Source of the DNA: JBDRAU01 sp043823315
GTDB lineage: Bacteria > Patescibacteriota > UBA1384 > DTJR01
Direction: 5' to 3'
Length of the DNA stretch: 14,649 nt
Assembly: GCA_043823315.1 (NCBI GenBank)
Contig: JBDRAU010000075.1
Location: 1-14,649 of the forward strand
Shown: positions 1 through 7,476 of the stretch, in pieces
Numbering within the stretch: the stretch's first letter is position 1
Layout of the letters: each line of letters opens with the position of its first letter
The notes under the pieces: generated by a model
The model's input: the letters and a program-made list of their open reading frames with translations, nothing else
The model's database searches: none
Told to the model about the DNA's origin: nothing
Program-made: the position numbers and the translations under genes

Positions 1-1014
1 GAAGCGATGATACCGGTGCTCGAGCAGGCTCTAGAGCCGCTCGAGGGAATAAAAAATAATGAATCAAGAATTAAGAATGAACTGCCTAATTCGTTATTCC
101 TGATTCCTGATTCTGTGAACGCCTTGGCGGTTACTCAAGGCCCCGGACTCATTGGATCGCTTTTGATGGGAACAGAAACGGCCAATATCTTGGGATCAAT
201 TTATAAAAAGCCGATAATTGCGGTAAATCATTTGGAGGGACATGTGTATTCGGCTTTTGCCGAATACAAGCCATCAGCTATCAGCGATCAGCAATCAGAT
301 ATAAATAATCAAACAAAAAAACTGAACCCTGACGGCTGGCAGCTGAATGCTAAAATTCCCAAAACCGGGATTTTTCCGATACTTGCACTAGTGGTCAGTG
401 GAGGGCATACGAGTTTGATTTTGATGCATGACCACCTCAAATACAAAACCGTGGCGCAGACGATCGATGACGCGGCCGGAGAGGCATTTGACAAAGTCGC
501 CAAGCTGATGGAACTCGGTTATCCGGGTGGACCTCTAATCGAAAGATTAGCGCAGAAAGGCGCGGACGGAACGCAGACTAACGCAGACAAATACAAATTA
601 CCGATTGCAATGCCAAATTCGCTGGATTTTTCATTTTCGGGACTTAAAACTGCGGTTTTGTACCTCACGAAAGACGTCAAATCCGGAAAATCACTCGACT
701 ACAACAAGGCCGATTTAGCAGCCAGTTTTCAAAAAACCGTCGTCGATACTTTGATTTTAAAAACCCGGAAAGCGATTGAAGAATACCAGCCCAAAACCGT
801 TATTCTATCTGGCGGAGTTTCAGCTAACAGTTATCTGCGCAAAAGGTTTTCTCGAGAATTAAATTCAAAATCTCTTCCCGAAGAGTCAATCCTCATTCCT
901 CCAAAAAATCTTTCGACCGACAACGCCGTTGGAATCGCCATCGCGAGTGCACTCAAAACTAGCTCTTCAAATTACGTCGAAGCCGATCCAAATTTAAAAC
1001 TTTCTAGTTCCTGA
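1..1014 (+). CDS. tsaD: tRNA N6-adenosine threonylcarbamoyltransferase TsaD, 5'-truncated by window edge
   Basis: TsaD transfers the threonylcarbamoyl group from threonylcarbamoyl-AMP to A37 of ANN-decoding tRNAs, with TsaB and TsaE, in the cytoplasm. The frame is open to base 1 (Glu-Ala precede the first Met at base 7). By comparison with E. coli TsaD about 50 N-terminal residues are missing, so the Met at 7 is internal. Visible landmarks in order are GPGLIGSLLMG, the metal-binding NHLEGH, VSGGHTSL, DDAAGEAFDKVAKL, FSFSGLKTAV, SGGVSANSYLR and STDNAVGIA, whose Asp is the third metal ligand. All key residues are present, so the enzyme should work. Two segments are longer than in the family. 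About 17 extra residues follow EQALEPLEG (bases 61-113), and about 30 extra residues lie between HVYSAFAE and ILALVVSGG (bases about 264-375). Both contain 7-bp DNA repeats. TGA stop at 1012-1014. It converges on the deacetylase gene. Confidence 0.97.
   Translation, partial: EAMIPVLEQALEPLEGIKNNESRIKNELPNSLFLIPDSVNALAVTQGPGLIGSLLMGTETANILGSIYKKPIIAVNHLEGHVYSAFAEYKPSAISDQQSDINNQTKKLNPDGWQLNAKIPKTGIFPILALVVSGGHTSLILMHDHLKYKTVAQTIDDAAGEAFDKVAKLMELGYPGGPLIERLAQKGADGTQTNADKYKLPIAMPNSLDFSFSGLKTAVLYLTKDVKSGKSLDYNKADLAASFQKTVVDTLILKTRKAIEEYQPKTVILSGGVSANSYLRKRFSRELNSKSLPEESILIPPKNLSTDNAVGIAIASALKTSSSNYVEADPNLKLSSS
61..113. repeat. inverted heptad repeat inside tsaD (GAATNAN x3 / ATTC-type x4)
   Basis: Bases 61-81 are three consecutive heptads of form GAATNAA (variable base C, T, G). 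After the 4-base centre CTGC (82-85), bases 86-113 are four heptads ending in ATTC, which are the same family on the opposite strand (GAATNAN). The block is 53 bp long and is read in frame as a hydrophilic linker in TsaD. Its length roughly equals the extra length of this linker relative to E. coli TsaD. The periodicity is read directly; origin by repeat insertion or expansion is inferred. Confidence 0.75.
273..299 (+). repeat. tandem heptad repeat ATCAGCN inside tsaD
   Basis: Three full ATCAGCN heptads (last base T, G, A) and a partial fourth run at 273-299 with exact 7-bp period. They encode part of the second extra segment of TsaD (around SAISDQQSD), between the HLEGH metal site and the SGGHTSL loop. 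This unit differs in core sequence from the GAAT-type heptads at 61-113 but has the same period. Confidence 0.7.
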
Positions 1015-1194
1015 TATCCTTATTCTTCGAGTAATCCTGTCGAGACAGGAGCGTCGAGAAGTTTAGATCCTGAAACGAGAGCCAAAGGCTCCCCTTCGGG
1101 GTTTGGGATGACACCACGGGTTAGTTCTCGACCCCAGAAGTACAGAGTACTGACTACGGGGCAGGCTTCGGTCGAACAGTAAAAACACATCTGT
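1015..1194. other. convergent spacer with several small hairpins
   Basis: This 180-bp spacer separates the 3' ends of tsaD (+) and the deacetylase gene (-). I see no gene. It holds a 7-bp stem with 2-nt loop at 1035-1050 (TCCTGTC/GACAGGA), a 5-bp hairpin GAGCC-AAA-GGCTC at 1079-1091 and a short UUCG-type hairpin at about 1092-1101. The last two sit within a weak outer pairing of ATCC near 1067 with GGGAT near 1109. An AGTAC-AGA-GTACT hairpin lies near 1140. Any could help 3'-end formation, but none has a proper T-tract, so I do not call a rho-independent terminator. The phrase ATCCTGAAAC...GGGATGACA recurs in related form at about 8440-8462. Confidence 0.5.
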
Positions 1195-2031
1195 TTATCT
1201 AAACAGCGCCTCGAAACTCATATCAGAACTGATTCTATAGCGTGGAACTTCTAGCAGTTGACTGGTCAAAAGCAGTCCCGTTGAAGAGCGGGTCGTCACA
1301 GCAATTTTATAACCGGCTTCGGAAACTGCCGCAATAGTTTTATCGTTATACTTCCCGGCCGGATAGCAAAAAGAAATCACTTCTTTGTCAGTTAGATCCG
1401 AAAGCGTATTTTTCGAATCAACGAGTTCTTTATTTAAATAGTCGCCACCGTATCTTTCAAGCGAAGGATGATTGACAGAGTGCGAGCCAATCTCATTACC
1501 CGCTTTTGAAAGCTCCTTGACCTGATCCTCGCTCATATATTCGCTATCCCCTATTTTTGAAGAAATGATAAAAAAAGTTCCGCGGGCATTATATTTTTTC
1601 AAAATCGGCAGAGCTTCATAAAAGTTATCATCATATCCGTCATCAAAAGTTAAAACCGCCACTTTTTTGGGTGCCTTTTTCTTTTCAACATTCTTATAAA
1701 GTTCTCCAAGGGTCATAAATTGATAGTCGTTTTCGGAAAGATATTTGATCTGGCTTTCAAATTCCTCGGTTGAAACCGTCAAGCCGATCCTAATCTGATC
1801 GGCATTCTCCAGCAAGCCGCCGATGTGATGATACATTAACACGCTCGCCTTCACCTCTTCGCCCTCGAGATCTTCCAGATTTTCAAGTTCTGGAGTCGGT
1901 GTTGATGTTTCGTTCAAAACTTCGCTAGTCGGGGAAAATGCTCGGTCGGCTGTAACAACGCTAAAAACCATCACTATCAAAGCGGCCGCGATGATAATCA
2001 ATAAATAGTTGAGTTTTGCTCTTTTTTTCAT
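1195..2031 (-). CDS. membrane-anchored polysaccharide deacetylase (NodB/CE4 family)
   Basis: Probable metal-dependent de-N-acetylase acting on a surface polysaccharide or peptidoglycan outside the cytoplasmic membrane. In the 278 residues, a lysine-rich N-terminus is followed by one membrane segment (about 9-27) and an acidic, Thr/Pro-containing linker (about 35-60). The NodB domain starts near ASVLMYHHIGG (62-72). Motif 1 TFDDGY (128-133) supplies the catalytic base and a metal Asp; motif 2 SHSVNHP (183-189) supplies the metal histidines 184 and 188; CYPAGKY (222-228) fits motif 3. A C-terminal VPRYRI segment is typical of this branch of the family. The ATG lies 1 nt after the vanW-like stop codon, so translation is probably coupled. 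It is the last gene of the hppA unit. The substrate cannot be read from sequence. Confidence 0.92.
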   Translation of the reverse strand: MKKRAKLNYLLIIIAAALIVMVFSVVTADRAFSPTSEVLNETSTPTPELENLEDLEGEEVKASVLMYHHIGGLLENADQIRIGLTVSTEEFESQIKYLSENDYQFMTLGELYKNVEKKKAPKKVAVLTFDDGYDDNFYEALPILKKYNARGTFFIISSKIGDSEYMSEDQVKELSKAGNEIGSHSVNHPSLERYGGDYLNKELVDSKNTLSDLTDKEVISFCYPAGKYNDKTIAAVSEAGYKIAVTTRSSTGLLLTSQLLEVPRYRISSDMSFEALFR

Positions 2032-2032
2032 T

Positions 2033-3868
2033 TTACTCGCTCGGCGCGGGGCTCTCTTGCGGAGCCTCTTCGCTTTGGGGTCCTCTTAAAAATTTGGCCG
2101 GCCAGGCGGTGTAATAAGAAGCAAAAGTTTGCTGGTTGATTATTTTACCGTCTTTTCTGACAATGTAATCAAACTTGGCTTTCGCCCCATTATGCGCACG
2201 ATCAATTTGTTTTTCTTCGCCTGGCTCGAGGGTCGGATCATCGGTGTAAATTGGATCGGGAGGCGAAGTAATGTCGTAAACAACCGGATCGGAAATTTCG
2301 CTCTGACGCCCGTCACGAGTACCATAAAAGTCAAAGGTTATCATGGTTCCGCTTGTATAGCCGTAAACTAAAATATAATTATCGGTATCGTTAACAAATT
2401 TGAAATCCGGCCGCGGGTAATAAATTGTCGCATCCATCCCAACCGGTGGCTCATAATAACTCACTCTATAAGAATGGTTTTGTCGCTCTGAAATTCTAAG
2501 GCCACTGTCAAGCGCCGCGCGAAAAAGTGTGGTGGAAACCTGACAAAGTCCGCCGCCAAACTCCGGAACCGTTTCATCCTCACGAATTACCAGCTCCGGC
2601 AAATATCCGGTACTTTGATCAATTGTCCCAAGACGTCCAACGGTTGAAAACTCATCGCCCGGTTTAATAACCGAACCCGAAATAAATTTAACGCCATTTT
2701 CTATATTGTGAACCCTATTTGGCGGAGAAGAGCGAAAGTTGGTTGTGGCCGAGCCGATTAGCTCCCTAACTCCGATTTTGCTTATATCTTCAGATGTTTG
2801 GGCCACAATCGAAGGCTGCTGAACTTTGGTTGGAAGAATAATTTTGTCCTTCCCGTCCTCCAGTTTTTTTACGATAAGCTCAATTGATTCTTCTAAATTA
2901 ATTTCCTCGCCCGTTTGTGAAGGTGAAATGAGCGCGACCGAGCCGCCCGAAATAGTGAACCTTGCATCGACGGCAGAGGTATTTAAAACATCAAAGTTTT
3001 TCTTGAGAACATTTGAGATTTTTTCTTCGTTAAATGAAACATAAGCTTCGCCAAGCTCCTTCTTCAGAAGCTTTCTTTTGATTTCTTTTTTTAACTTTAT
3101 TAGCGTTCCCAGATCTTCACTCGTCAGGTTGATTTCTCCGCTTGCTCCGACAACCACAACCTCATGATCGGTGAGAGACTTTGCTTTATCGATTAGAGCT
3201 TCGGCTTCCTCTCTGGAGATTTGAGGCAGGTCATCAATCAGCCTAGCGGTTATTTCGCCTTTTTTATAAAGCCTAAGCCGGTCCAAGATCTCTCCCTCAA
3301 TCTCTTCGTCATTAATTTTTCGCCCAACGCTTGAATCCGTAATTTTTGCCTCCCCGTTTTTGATAATTATATTCGTTTCATTTTTGGGCGAGCCGATTTC
3401 CTGATTGATTAAACCGATCCAATCGATAAGGACCTTTTCATTAAACGAATACGATAGATCAAATTTTTTCTTTAAAAATATCGAGTGGAGAACTTCTTTA
3501 AGTTTATTTGAAGATCTGCCCGAATGTCCAAAACCGATAATTCGCTCGACAGTTTTTTCCTTATCAAGCTGCCAAGCAATCTCTTCGAAAGTTACTTCCC
3601 AGCTTTTATCCTCATAGACAATTCTGATTTTTTTATCTTCATAGCCGCTGTCCAGTCTCTCAATCTCTTCAAGCAGTTTTCCCCTGTCAAGCGATGAAAC
3701 ATTTTTATCGAGTAAGTAAGAATTCAAGAGAGTTTTTTCGGCAAACGCAGAGTTATATCCCAAGACAAGTATAGAAAAAAGCAGCAAAAATGAAGTGAGG
3801 CCAAATATTGTATTTCTAATGCTTAGCTTTTTTGCTATCTTGAATTTGTTTTTTATCCTAAAGCTCAT
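2033..3868 (-). CDS. VanW family protein with N-terminal membrane anchor and C-terminal G5-like region
   Basis: Envelope protein of the VanW family (PF04294); its biochemical role is unknown, though relatives associate with peptidoglycan. From the ATG at 3868 it has 611 residues: a basic start, a membrane segment (about 21-43), two repeated alpha/beta modules resembling the putative peptidoglycan-binding domains found upstream of VanW (about 70-210 and 220-350), then VanW (about 366-520) with the hallmark EFGGGLCQVSTTLF (436-449) and NHSYRVSYY. It ends in a beta-rich G5-like stretch (about 530-590) and a Pro/Ser/Glu tail. Start choice: a TTG at 3889 would add seven residues but has no ribosome site. 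The ATG overlaps the upstream DUF3006-like gene by 11 nt, with AAGG directly before it, suggesting coupling. Its stop is 1 nt before the deacetylase ATG. Confidence 0.9.
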   Translation of the reverse strand: MSFRIKNKFKIAKKLSIRNTIFGLTSFLLLFSILVLGYNSAFAEKTLLNSYLLDKNVSSLDRGKLLEEIERLDSGYEDKKIRIVYEDKSWEVTFEEIAWQLDKEKTVERIIGFGHSGRSSNKLKEVLHSIFLKKKFDLSYSFNEKVLIDWIGLINQEIGSPKNETNIIIKNGEAKITDSSVGRKINDEEIEGEILDRLRLYKKGEITARLIDDLPQISREEAEALIDKAKSLTDHEVVVVGASGEINLTSEDLGTLIKLKKEIKRKLLKKELGEAYVSFNEEKISNVLKKNFDVLNTSAVDARFTISGGSVALISPSQTGEEINLEESIELIVKKLEDGKDKIILPTKVQQPSIVAQTSEDISKIGVRELIGSATTNFRSSPPNRVHNIENGVKFISGSVIKPGDEFSTVGRLGTIDQSTGYLPELVIREDETVPEFGGGLCQVSTTLFRAALDSGLRISERQNHSYRVSYYEPPVGMDATIYYPRPDFKFVNDTDNYILVYGYTSGTMITFDFYGTRDGRQSEISDPVVYDITSPPDPIYTDDPTLEPGEEKQIDRAHNGAKAKFDYIVRKDGKIINQQTFASYYTAWPAKFLRGPQSEEAPQESPAPSE

Positions 3869-4109
3869 CCTTATTGAGGATATCTTCAAGCAGTTGTTTG
3901 GCGATTTCCTTCTTAGTAAGCGTAAACTCGTCCTCGCTAACTAAGTTGAAGTATAACTCGTCCCCCTCTTTTGAATTCTTTGGTAGATATTTGACGTTGA
4001 TCTCAACCGACTGATGATCGGAAAAAGTAATTTTGGCCTGATTCTCGGAAATTTTACTTAATTTTACTTTTAGCGGCTTTTCACTCGTGAGCAGGGATTT
4101 GTTGATCAT
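3858..4109 (-). CDS. small DUF3006-like protein
   Basis: An 83-residue soluble protein. The central part, from KITFSDHQSVEINVKYLP to the KEGDELYFNL segment, matches the DUF3006 pattern as I remember it: a strand with an acidic/Gly turn, then a LP-x-x-x-KEGD segment. The remainder is a C-terminal charged helix (about 65-83). The function of the family is unknown. The ATG follows the hppA stop with 1 nt between (TAA-G-ATG) and no Shine-Dalgarno site, so it probably depends on re-initiation after hppA. Its last 11 nt overlap the chosen vanW start. This tight packing and the normal codon pattern support a real gene despite its size. The family assignment rests on pattern recall, not on a search. 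Confidence 0.8.
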   Translation of the reverse strand: MINKSLLTSEKPLKVKLSKISENQAKITFSDHQSVEINVKYLPKNSKEGDELYFNLVSEDEFTLTKKEIAKQLLEDILNKDEL

Positions 4110-4110
4110 C

Positions 4111-6102
4111 TTAGATAATAAACGGAATAATCAGAAGTGCAATAATGTTTAAAATCTTGATCATCGGATTGATCGCCGGACCGGCGGTGTCTTTATATGG
4201 ATCGCCAACCGTGTCGCCGGTAACGGCAGCTTTGTGCGCCTCAGAACCCTTGCCGCCATAATTTCCCTCTTCAATGTACTTTTTGGCATTGTCCCAAGCT
4301 GCTCCTCCGCTCGTCATCGAAATAGCCACAAAAATCCCGGTTATGATTGAACCAACCAGAAGTCCGCCAAGGGCAACCGGACCCAAGGTAAAGCCGACTA
4401 TAATCGGGGCTAAGACCGGTAAAAGGGCTGGATAAATCATGCGCTTTATAGCCGCCTTGGTGACAAGGTCAACAGTTCGGGAATAGTCCGGTTGGGCCGT
4501 TCCCTGCATAATTCCCTTAATCGTCCTGAACTGCTCCCGTACTTCTTCAACAACCGCACCAGCAACTTTTCCAACTGCCTCCATCGATAGCGCCCCAAAC
4601 CAGTAAGGAAGTAATCCTCCGATAAACAAGCCGATTAAAACCTTAGGATCGGAAAGTGAAAATTCTAATCTTGTTCCAAGTGCGGCAATTTCTTCGGTAT
4701 AGGATGAGAATAAAACGATTGCGGCCAGCCCCGCCGAAGCAATTGCATAACCCTTTGTAACTGCTTTAGTAGTATTTCCGACTGCGTCGAGTGGATCAGT
4801 TACATCTCTAACTTTTTCCGGCATTCCCGACATTTCGGCAATTCCGCCGGCATTGTCGGTAATCGGTCCGTATGCGTCAATTGCCACCACAATCCCCGTC
4901 ATTGAAAGCATTGCGAAAGCGGCAATTGCGACGCCGTAGATGTTAGATAATTCGTAAGCTCCCATTATACCGGCTGCAATGGCCAACACCGGCCAAATCG
5001 TTGACTTCATCGAAACTGCCAAACCGGTGATAATATTTGTGCCATGCCCAGTAGTTGAAGATTGAGCGATTGATTTAACAGGCGAAAACTTGGTCGAAGT
5101 GAAATACTCGGTGATGATAAACATCGCCGCAGTTACACCAAGACCGATCAGAGCGCAGTAGAATAAATTCAATGGATCAAAATCTTTCATAATGTATTGG
5201 GTGGCAAAGTAAAATGCAATTGCCGCCAATACGCCCGAGACGATCAGCCCCTTATAAAGCGCTCCCATAATGTTCTCGCCGGAAAGCCGGACAAAGAAAC
5301 TTCCTATAACCGAAGCTAAGATCGAAATTCCTCCTAGCACCAGTGGCAGTACGACTGCGACGTCGGTATCTTTGAAGATAAGCGTTCCAAGCAACATGGT
5401 TGCAACTGCGGTAACGGCATATGTTTCAAAAAGATCGGCCGCCATACCGGCGCAGTCGCCGACGTTATCCCCAACATTATCGGCAATTACGGCCGGATTT
5501 CTAGGATCATCTTCGGGAATGTCTTTTTCGACTTTTCCAACAAGGTCCGCTCCAACGTCAGCGGCTTTTGTAAAAATTCCTCCGCCGAGCCTCGCAAAAA
5601 CTGAAATTAATGATCCTCCAAATCCAAGTCCGATAAGCGCCTTGAGGTCATGTGTTAAACCATAAAATCCGGCAACCGCCAGTAGCCCCAAACCGACAAC
5701 CAGCATTCCTGTTACCGAACCTCCCTTAAAACCAATGTCCATCGCTTCGCGCATCCCAGTTCTAGCCGCTTCAGCCACTCTCACATTTGCACGAACCGAA
5801 ATATACATTCCTATATATCCCGCCAAAGCAGATAAAATTGCACCGACTAGAAAGCCGAGCGCAGAGTTCAGTCCGAGTGCAAAATATAAGATTACTGCCA
5901 GAATAACCGCCACAACTGCCACGGTTTTGTATTGTCTATTCAAATAAGCAGAAGCACCTTTTTGAATCGCACCGGCAATCTCAAGCATTTTCTTATTACC
6001 GGGACTCTTTTTTAAAATATAACGACTAACCAGAAGTCCATAAATGATCGCGACAAGAGACGCTCCGAGGGCAAAGTATATACTTGCATTTTCAATAGAC
6101 AT
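4111..6102 (-). CDS. hppA: membrane-bound proton-translocating pyrophosphatase, K+-independent type
   Basis: Integral membrane enzyme that hydrolyses pyrophosphate from biosynthesis (including sugar-nucleotide and tRNA reactions) and pumps cations outward. The 663 residues are a normal length and form about 16 hydrophobic segments. Signature motifs are present: DVGADLVGKVE (182-192), followed by the acidic DNVGDNVGD (208-216) that binds Mg-PPi, ITDNAGGIAEM (414-424), and near the C-terminus SGGAAWDNAKKYIE plus TGDTVGDPYKDTAGPA. The motif GNTTKA (442-447) has Lys at the position that is Ala in K+-dependent enzymes. Lys there is the established mark of K+-independent H+-PPases, so proton pumping without K+ is predicted. 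The start has one of the few good ribosome sites here, GAGGTG at 6107-6112, 4 nt before the ATG. It is the first gene of a four-gene unit. Confidence 0.97.
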   Translation of the reverse strand: MSIENASIYFALGASLVAIIYGLLVSRYILKKSPGNKKMLEIAGAIQKGASAYLNRQYKTVAVVAVILAVILYFALGLNSALGFLVGAILSALAGYIGMYISVRANVRVAEAARTGMREAMDIGFKGGSVTGMLVVGLGLLAVAGFYGLTHDLKALIGLGFGGSLISVFARLGGGIFTKAADVGADLVGKVEKDIPEDDPRNPAVIADNVGDNVGDCAGMAADLFETYAVTAVATMLLGTLIFKDTDVAVVLPLVLGGISILASVIGSFFVRLSGENIMGALYKGLIVSGVLAAIAFYFATQYIMKDFDPLNLFYCALIGLGVTAAMFIITEYFTSTKFSPVKSIAQSSTTGHGTNIITGLAVSMKSTIWPVLAIAAGIMGAYELSNIYGVAIAAFAMLSMTGIVVAIDAYGPITDNAGGIAEMSGMPEKVRDVTDPLDAVGNTTKAVTKGYAIASAGLAAIVLFSSYTEEIAALGTRLEFSLSDPKVLIGLFIGGLLPYWFGALSMEAVGKVAGAVVEEVREQFRTIKGIMQGTAQPDYSRTVDLVTKAAIKRMIYPALLPVLAPIIVGFTLGPVALGGLLVGSIITGIFVAISMTSGGAAWDNAKKYIEEGNYGGKGSEAHKAAVTGDTVGDPYKDTAGPAINPMIKILNIIALLIIPFII

Positions 6103-6106
6103 TATT

Positions 6107-6112
6107 CACCTC
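6107..6112 (-). promoter_or_regulatory. ribosome binding site of hppA (GAGGTG)
   Basis: On the minus strand GAGGTG precedes the hppA ATG by 4 nt (AATA). It fixes the start. Most other starts in this window lack such a site, so this gene may be translated more strongly. I did not find a convincing -35/-10 pair upstream. Confidence 0.7.
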
Positions 6113-6155
6113 ATAAAATTAATTTCTAAGAGTTAGGGCTAGGCCGCCAGTTCGT

Positions 6156-6224
6156 CTGTCATTGCGAGGTACTCCGAAGCAATCTAGATTGCCACGTCGC
6201 CTGGAAAGCTCCTCGCAATGACAG
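6156..6224. repeat. palindromic GTCATTGCGAGG repeat, complete copy
   Basis: Perfect 14-bp terminal inverted repeats, CTGTCATTGCGAGG (6156-6169) and its complement (6211-6224), enclose a 14-bp perfect palindrome GCAATCTAGATTGC (6179-6192). No coding potential. Related copies lie at 11310-11392 and 11443-11470. It resembles the short CATTGCGAG...GCAATC palindromes dispersed in many bacterial genomes. Transcribed, it would form a long hairpin in the hppA leader or the GT4 gene's 3' region. Confidence 0.85.
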
Positions 6225-6251
6225 CTTAACCTCTTCGCTATACCGACTGCT

Positions 6252-6271
6252 CCTGCCTGCCGGCAGGCAGG
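6252..6271. repeat. 20-bp perfect palindrome
   Basis: CCTGCCTGCCGGCAGGCAGG is a perfect 20-bp inverted repeat with no loop, made of CCTGC/GCAGG modules. It lies 26 nt beyond the GT4 stop. On the GT4 sense strand no T-tract follows, so it is not a standard terminator for that gene. On the plus strand a T-run occurs only about 10 nt later. A dispersed palindromic repeat or a transcript 3'-end stabiliser are both possible. Confidence 0.75.
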
Positions 6272-6296
6272 TAACCTTAACCTTTTTTTCTATTTG

Positions 6297-7445
6297 CTAA
6301 ATTACTTCTTTATACAATATTTCCCTGTAAACTTCAAGTGACTTTGAGGCGGTTTGCTTCCAAGAAAATTTTTTGGTGTTCTCTAACCCCTTGGCAATCA
6401 GCTCATCGCGAAGCTTTTCCTTCTTCAAAACATCAATCATTTTCCCCTCAAGCTGTTTCTGATTTTTGCCGTCAAAATACAGCGCGCCATCAGATAAAAC
6501 CTCCGGCATCGAAGTTTTGTCTGAAGAGATAACAGGCGTACCGCAAGCTTGCGCCTCTAGCGCCGGAAGACCGAATCCTTCGGACAAAGAAGGAAATACA
6601 AAAGCCAGAGCATTATTGTAAATTATCGGTAGATCCTCGTCGGAAATAAATCCTGTAAAGCGGACGTCTTTTTCAAGGGATAATTTTTTGACGAGTGCTT
6701 GAAGCTGGTGATATTTCGGATCAATTTTGCCTGTAAAAACGAGTTCTACTTTACCCTTTAAGCCTTTTTTAATCAAACCCGAAAATGCTTCGACCAGAAT
6801 GAGAAGGTTTTTATGACTTCTCCACTGTCCGACATATAGATAGTAGGGCTTGTTGAGATTATATTTTTCCGCTTTTTGCAAAACTCTGGGGTTAGTGATT
6901 TTCTTAAATTTTTCGTCAATGCCATTATGAGTTACTACGACTTTGCTCGATGGCAATTTAAGTTTTTTGACCATCTCACCTTTAACAAATTCAGAAACAG
7001 TAAAGATCTTCTCGGAATTTCTGGCGGCGCTTGAAATAACTTTGTTATAAATAAGGGTTTTCATGAAATTACTTCTCTCGGCAAAGTGCGAAAGGGTCAA
7101 ATCGTGAATCGTCACTACGAATTTTCCTTTATATAGAATGGGGTGATTAAAGTGCGGAAAGTGAACAAGATCCGGCTTGATCGAGTTTAGAAGTTTCAAA
7201 AGATCGGTTTGCTCTTTGAGCGAATAATGGTTGATGTTTGTTTCTATGACCTCTGTATCGGGGCGATTTTTGATCGCCTCGCTCAAATCATCGTCAAACT
7301 GCGCTCCGGGCTTGATCAAAATAATCATTCTTTCGCTTTCCTTGAGCTGGGGAAGAACTTCTTTTAAGAGTTCACAGGAGTAGCGGCCGATCCCCGCGTG
7401 GGAGAGCGACAAAAATCTTCCGTCAAAAAGAATTGTTTTAACCAT
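6297..7445 (-). CDS. GT4-type glycosyltransferase (GT-B fold)
   Basis: Probable retaining glycosyltransferase transferring a sugar from a nucleotide-sugar to a glycan or lipid acceptor at the cytoplasmic face of the membrane. The 382 residues show the N-terminal acceptor domain with the FDGR...HAGIGRY entry (7-22), the inter-domain region with HNGID (173-177), and the C-terminal donor domain beginning near YYLYVGQWRSHKN (201-212). The E-x7-E motif is E289-GFGLPAL-E297, followed by ACGTPVISS and MPEVL. It has no membrane segment, and its length is typical of the family. Overall it is closest to mannosyltransferase-like members (my reading; sugar specificity is not determinable). The ATG at 7445 has GAGG about 10 nt upstream. 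It stands alone: 194 bp of repeats separate it from hppA and 389 bp from the next gene upstream. Confidence 0.94.
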   Translation of the reverse strand: MVKTILFDGRFLSLSHAGIGRYSCELLKEVLPQLKESERMIILIKPGAQFDDDLSEAIKNRPDTEVIETNINHYSLKEQTDLLKLLNSIKPDLVHFPHFNHPILYKGKFVVTIHDLTLSHFAERSNFMKTLIYNKVISSAARNSEKIFTVSEFVKGEMVKKLKLPSSKVVVTHNGIDEKFKKITNPRVLQKAEKYNLNKPYYLYVGQWRSHKNLLILVEAFSGLIKKGLKGKVELVFTGKIDPKYHQLQALVKKLSLEKDVRFTGFISDEDLPIIYNNALAFVFPSLSEGFGLPALEAQACGTPVISSDKTSMPEVLSDGALYFDGKNQKQLEGKMIDVLKKEKLRDELIAKGLENTKKFSWKQTASKSLEVYREILYKEVI

Positions 7446-7476
7446 AATATTTCTGCCTCATCTAAATTCTGTAAAA

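Noticed and set aside
61..113. tsaD as a pseudogene or frameshifted copy
   Set aside because: The insertions keep the frame, and all metal and nucleotide motifs are intact downstream.
1012..1014. TGA recoding (Gracilibacteria/Absconditabacteria type code)
   Set aside because: TGA ends tsaD at a sensible C-terminus and no long frame needs readthrough of TGA.
5270..5665. Plus-strand open frame antisense to hppA
   Set aside because: Low-complexity Ser/Pro/Thr translation mirrors the conserved hppA codons; no start signals.
6156..6224. Insertion sequence
   Set aside because: It is under 70 bp and no transposase frame lies in the window; called a palindromic repeat instead.
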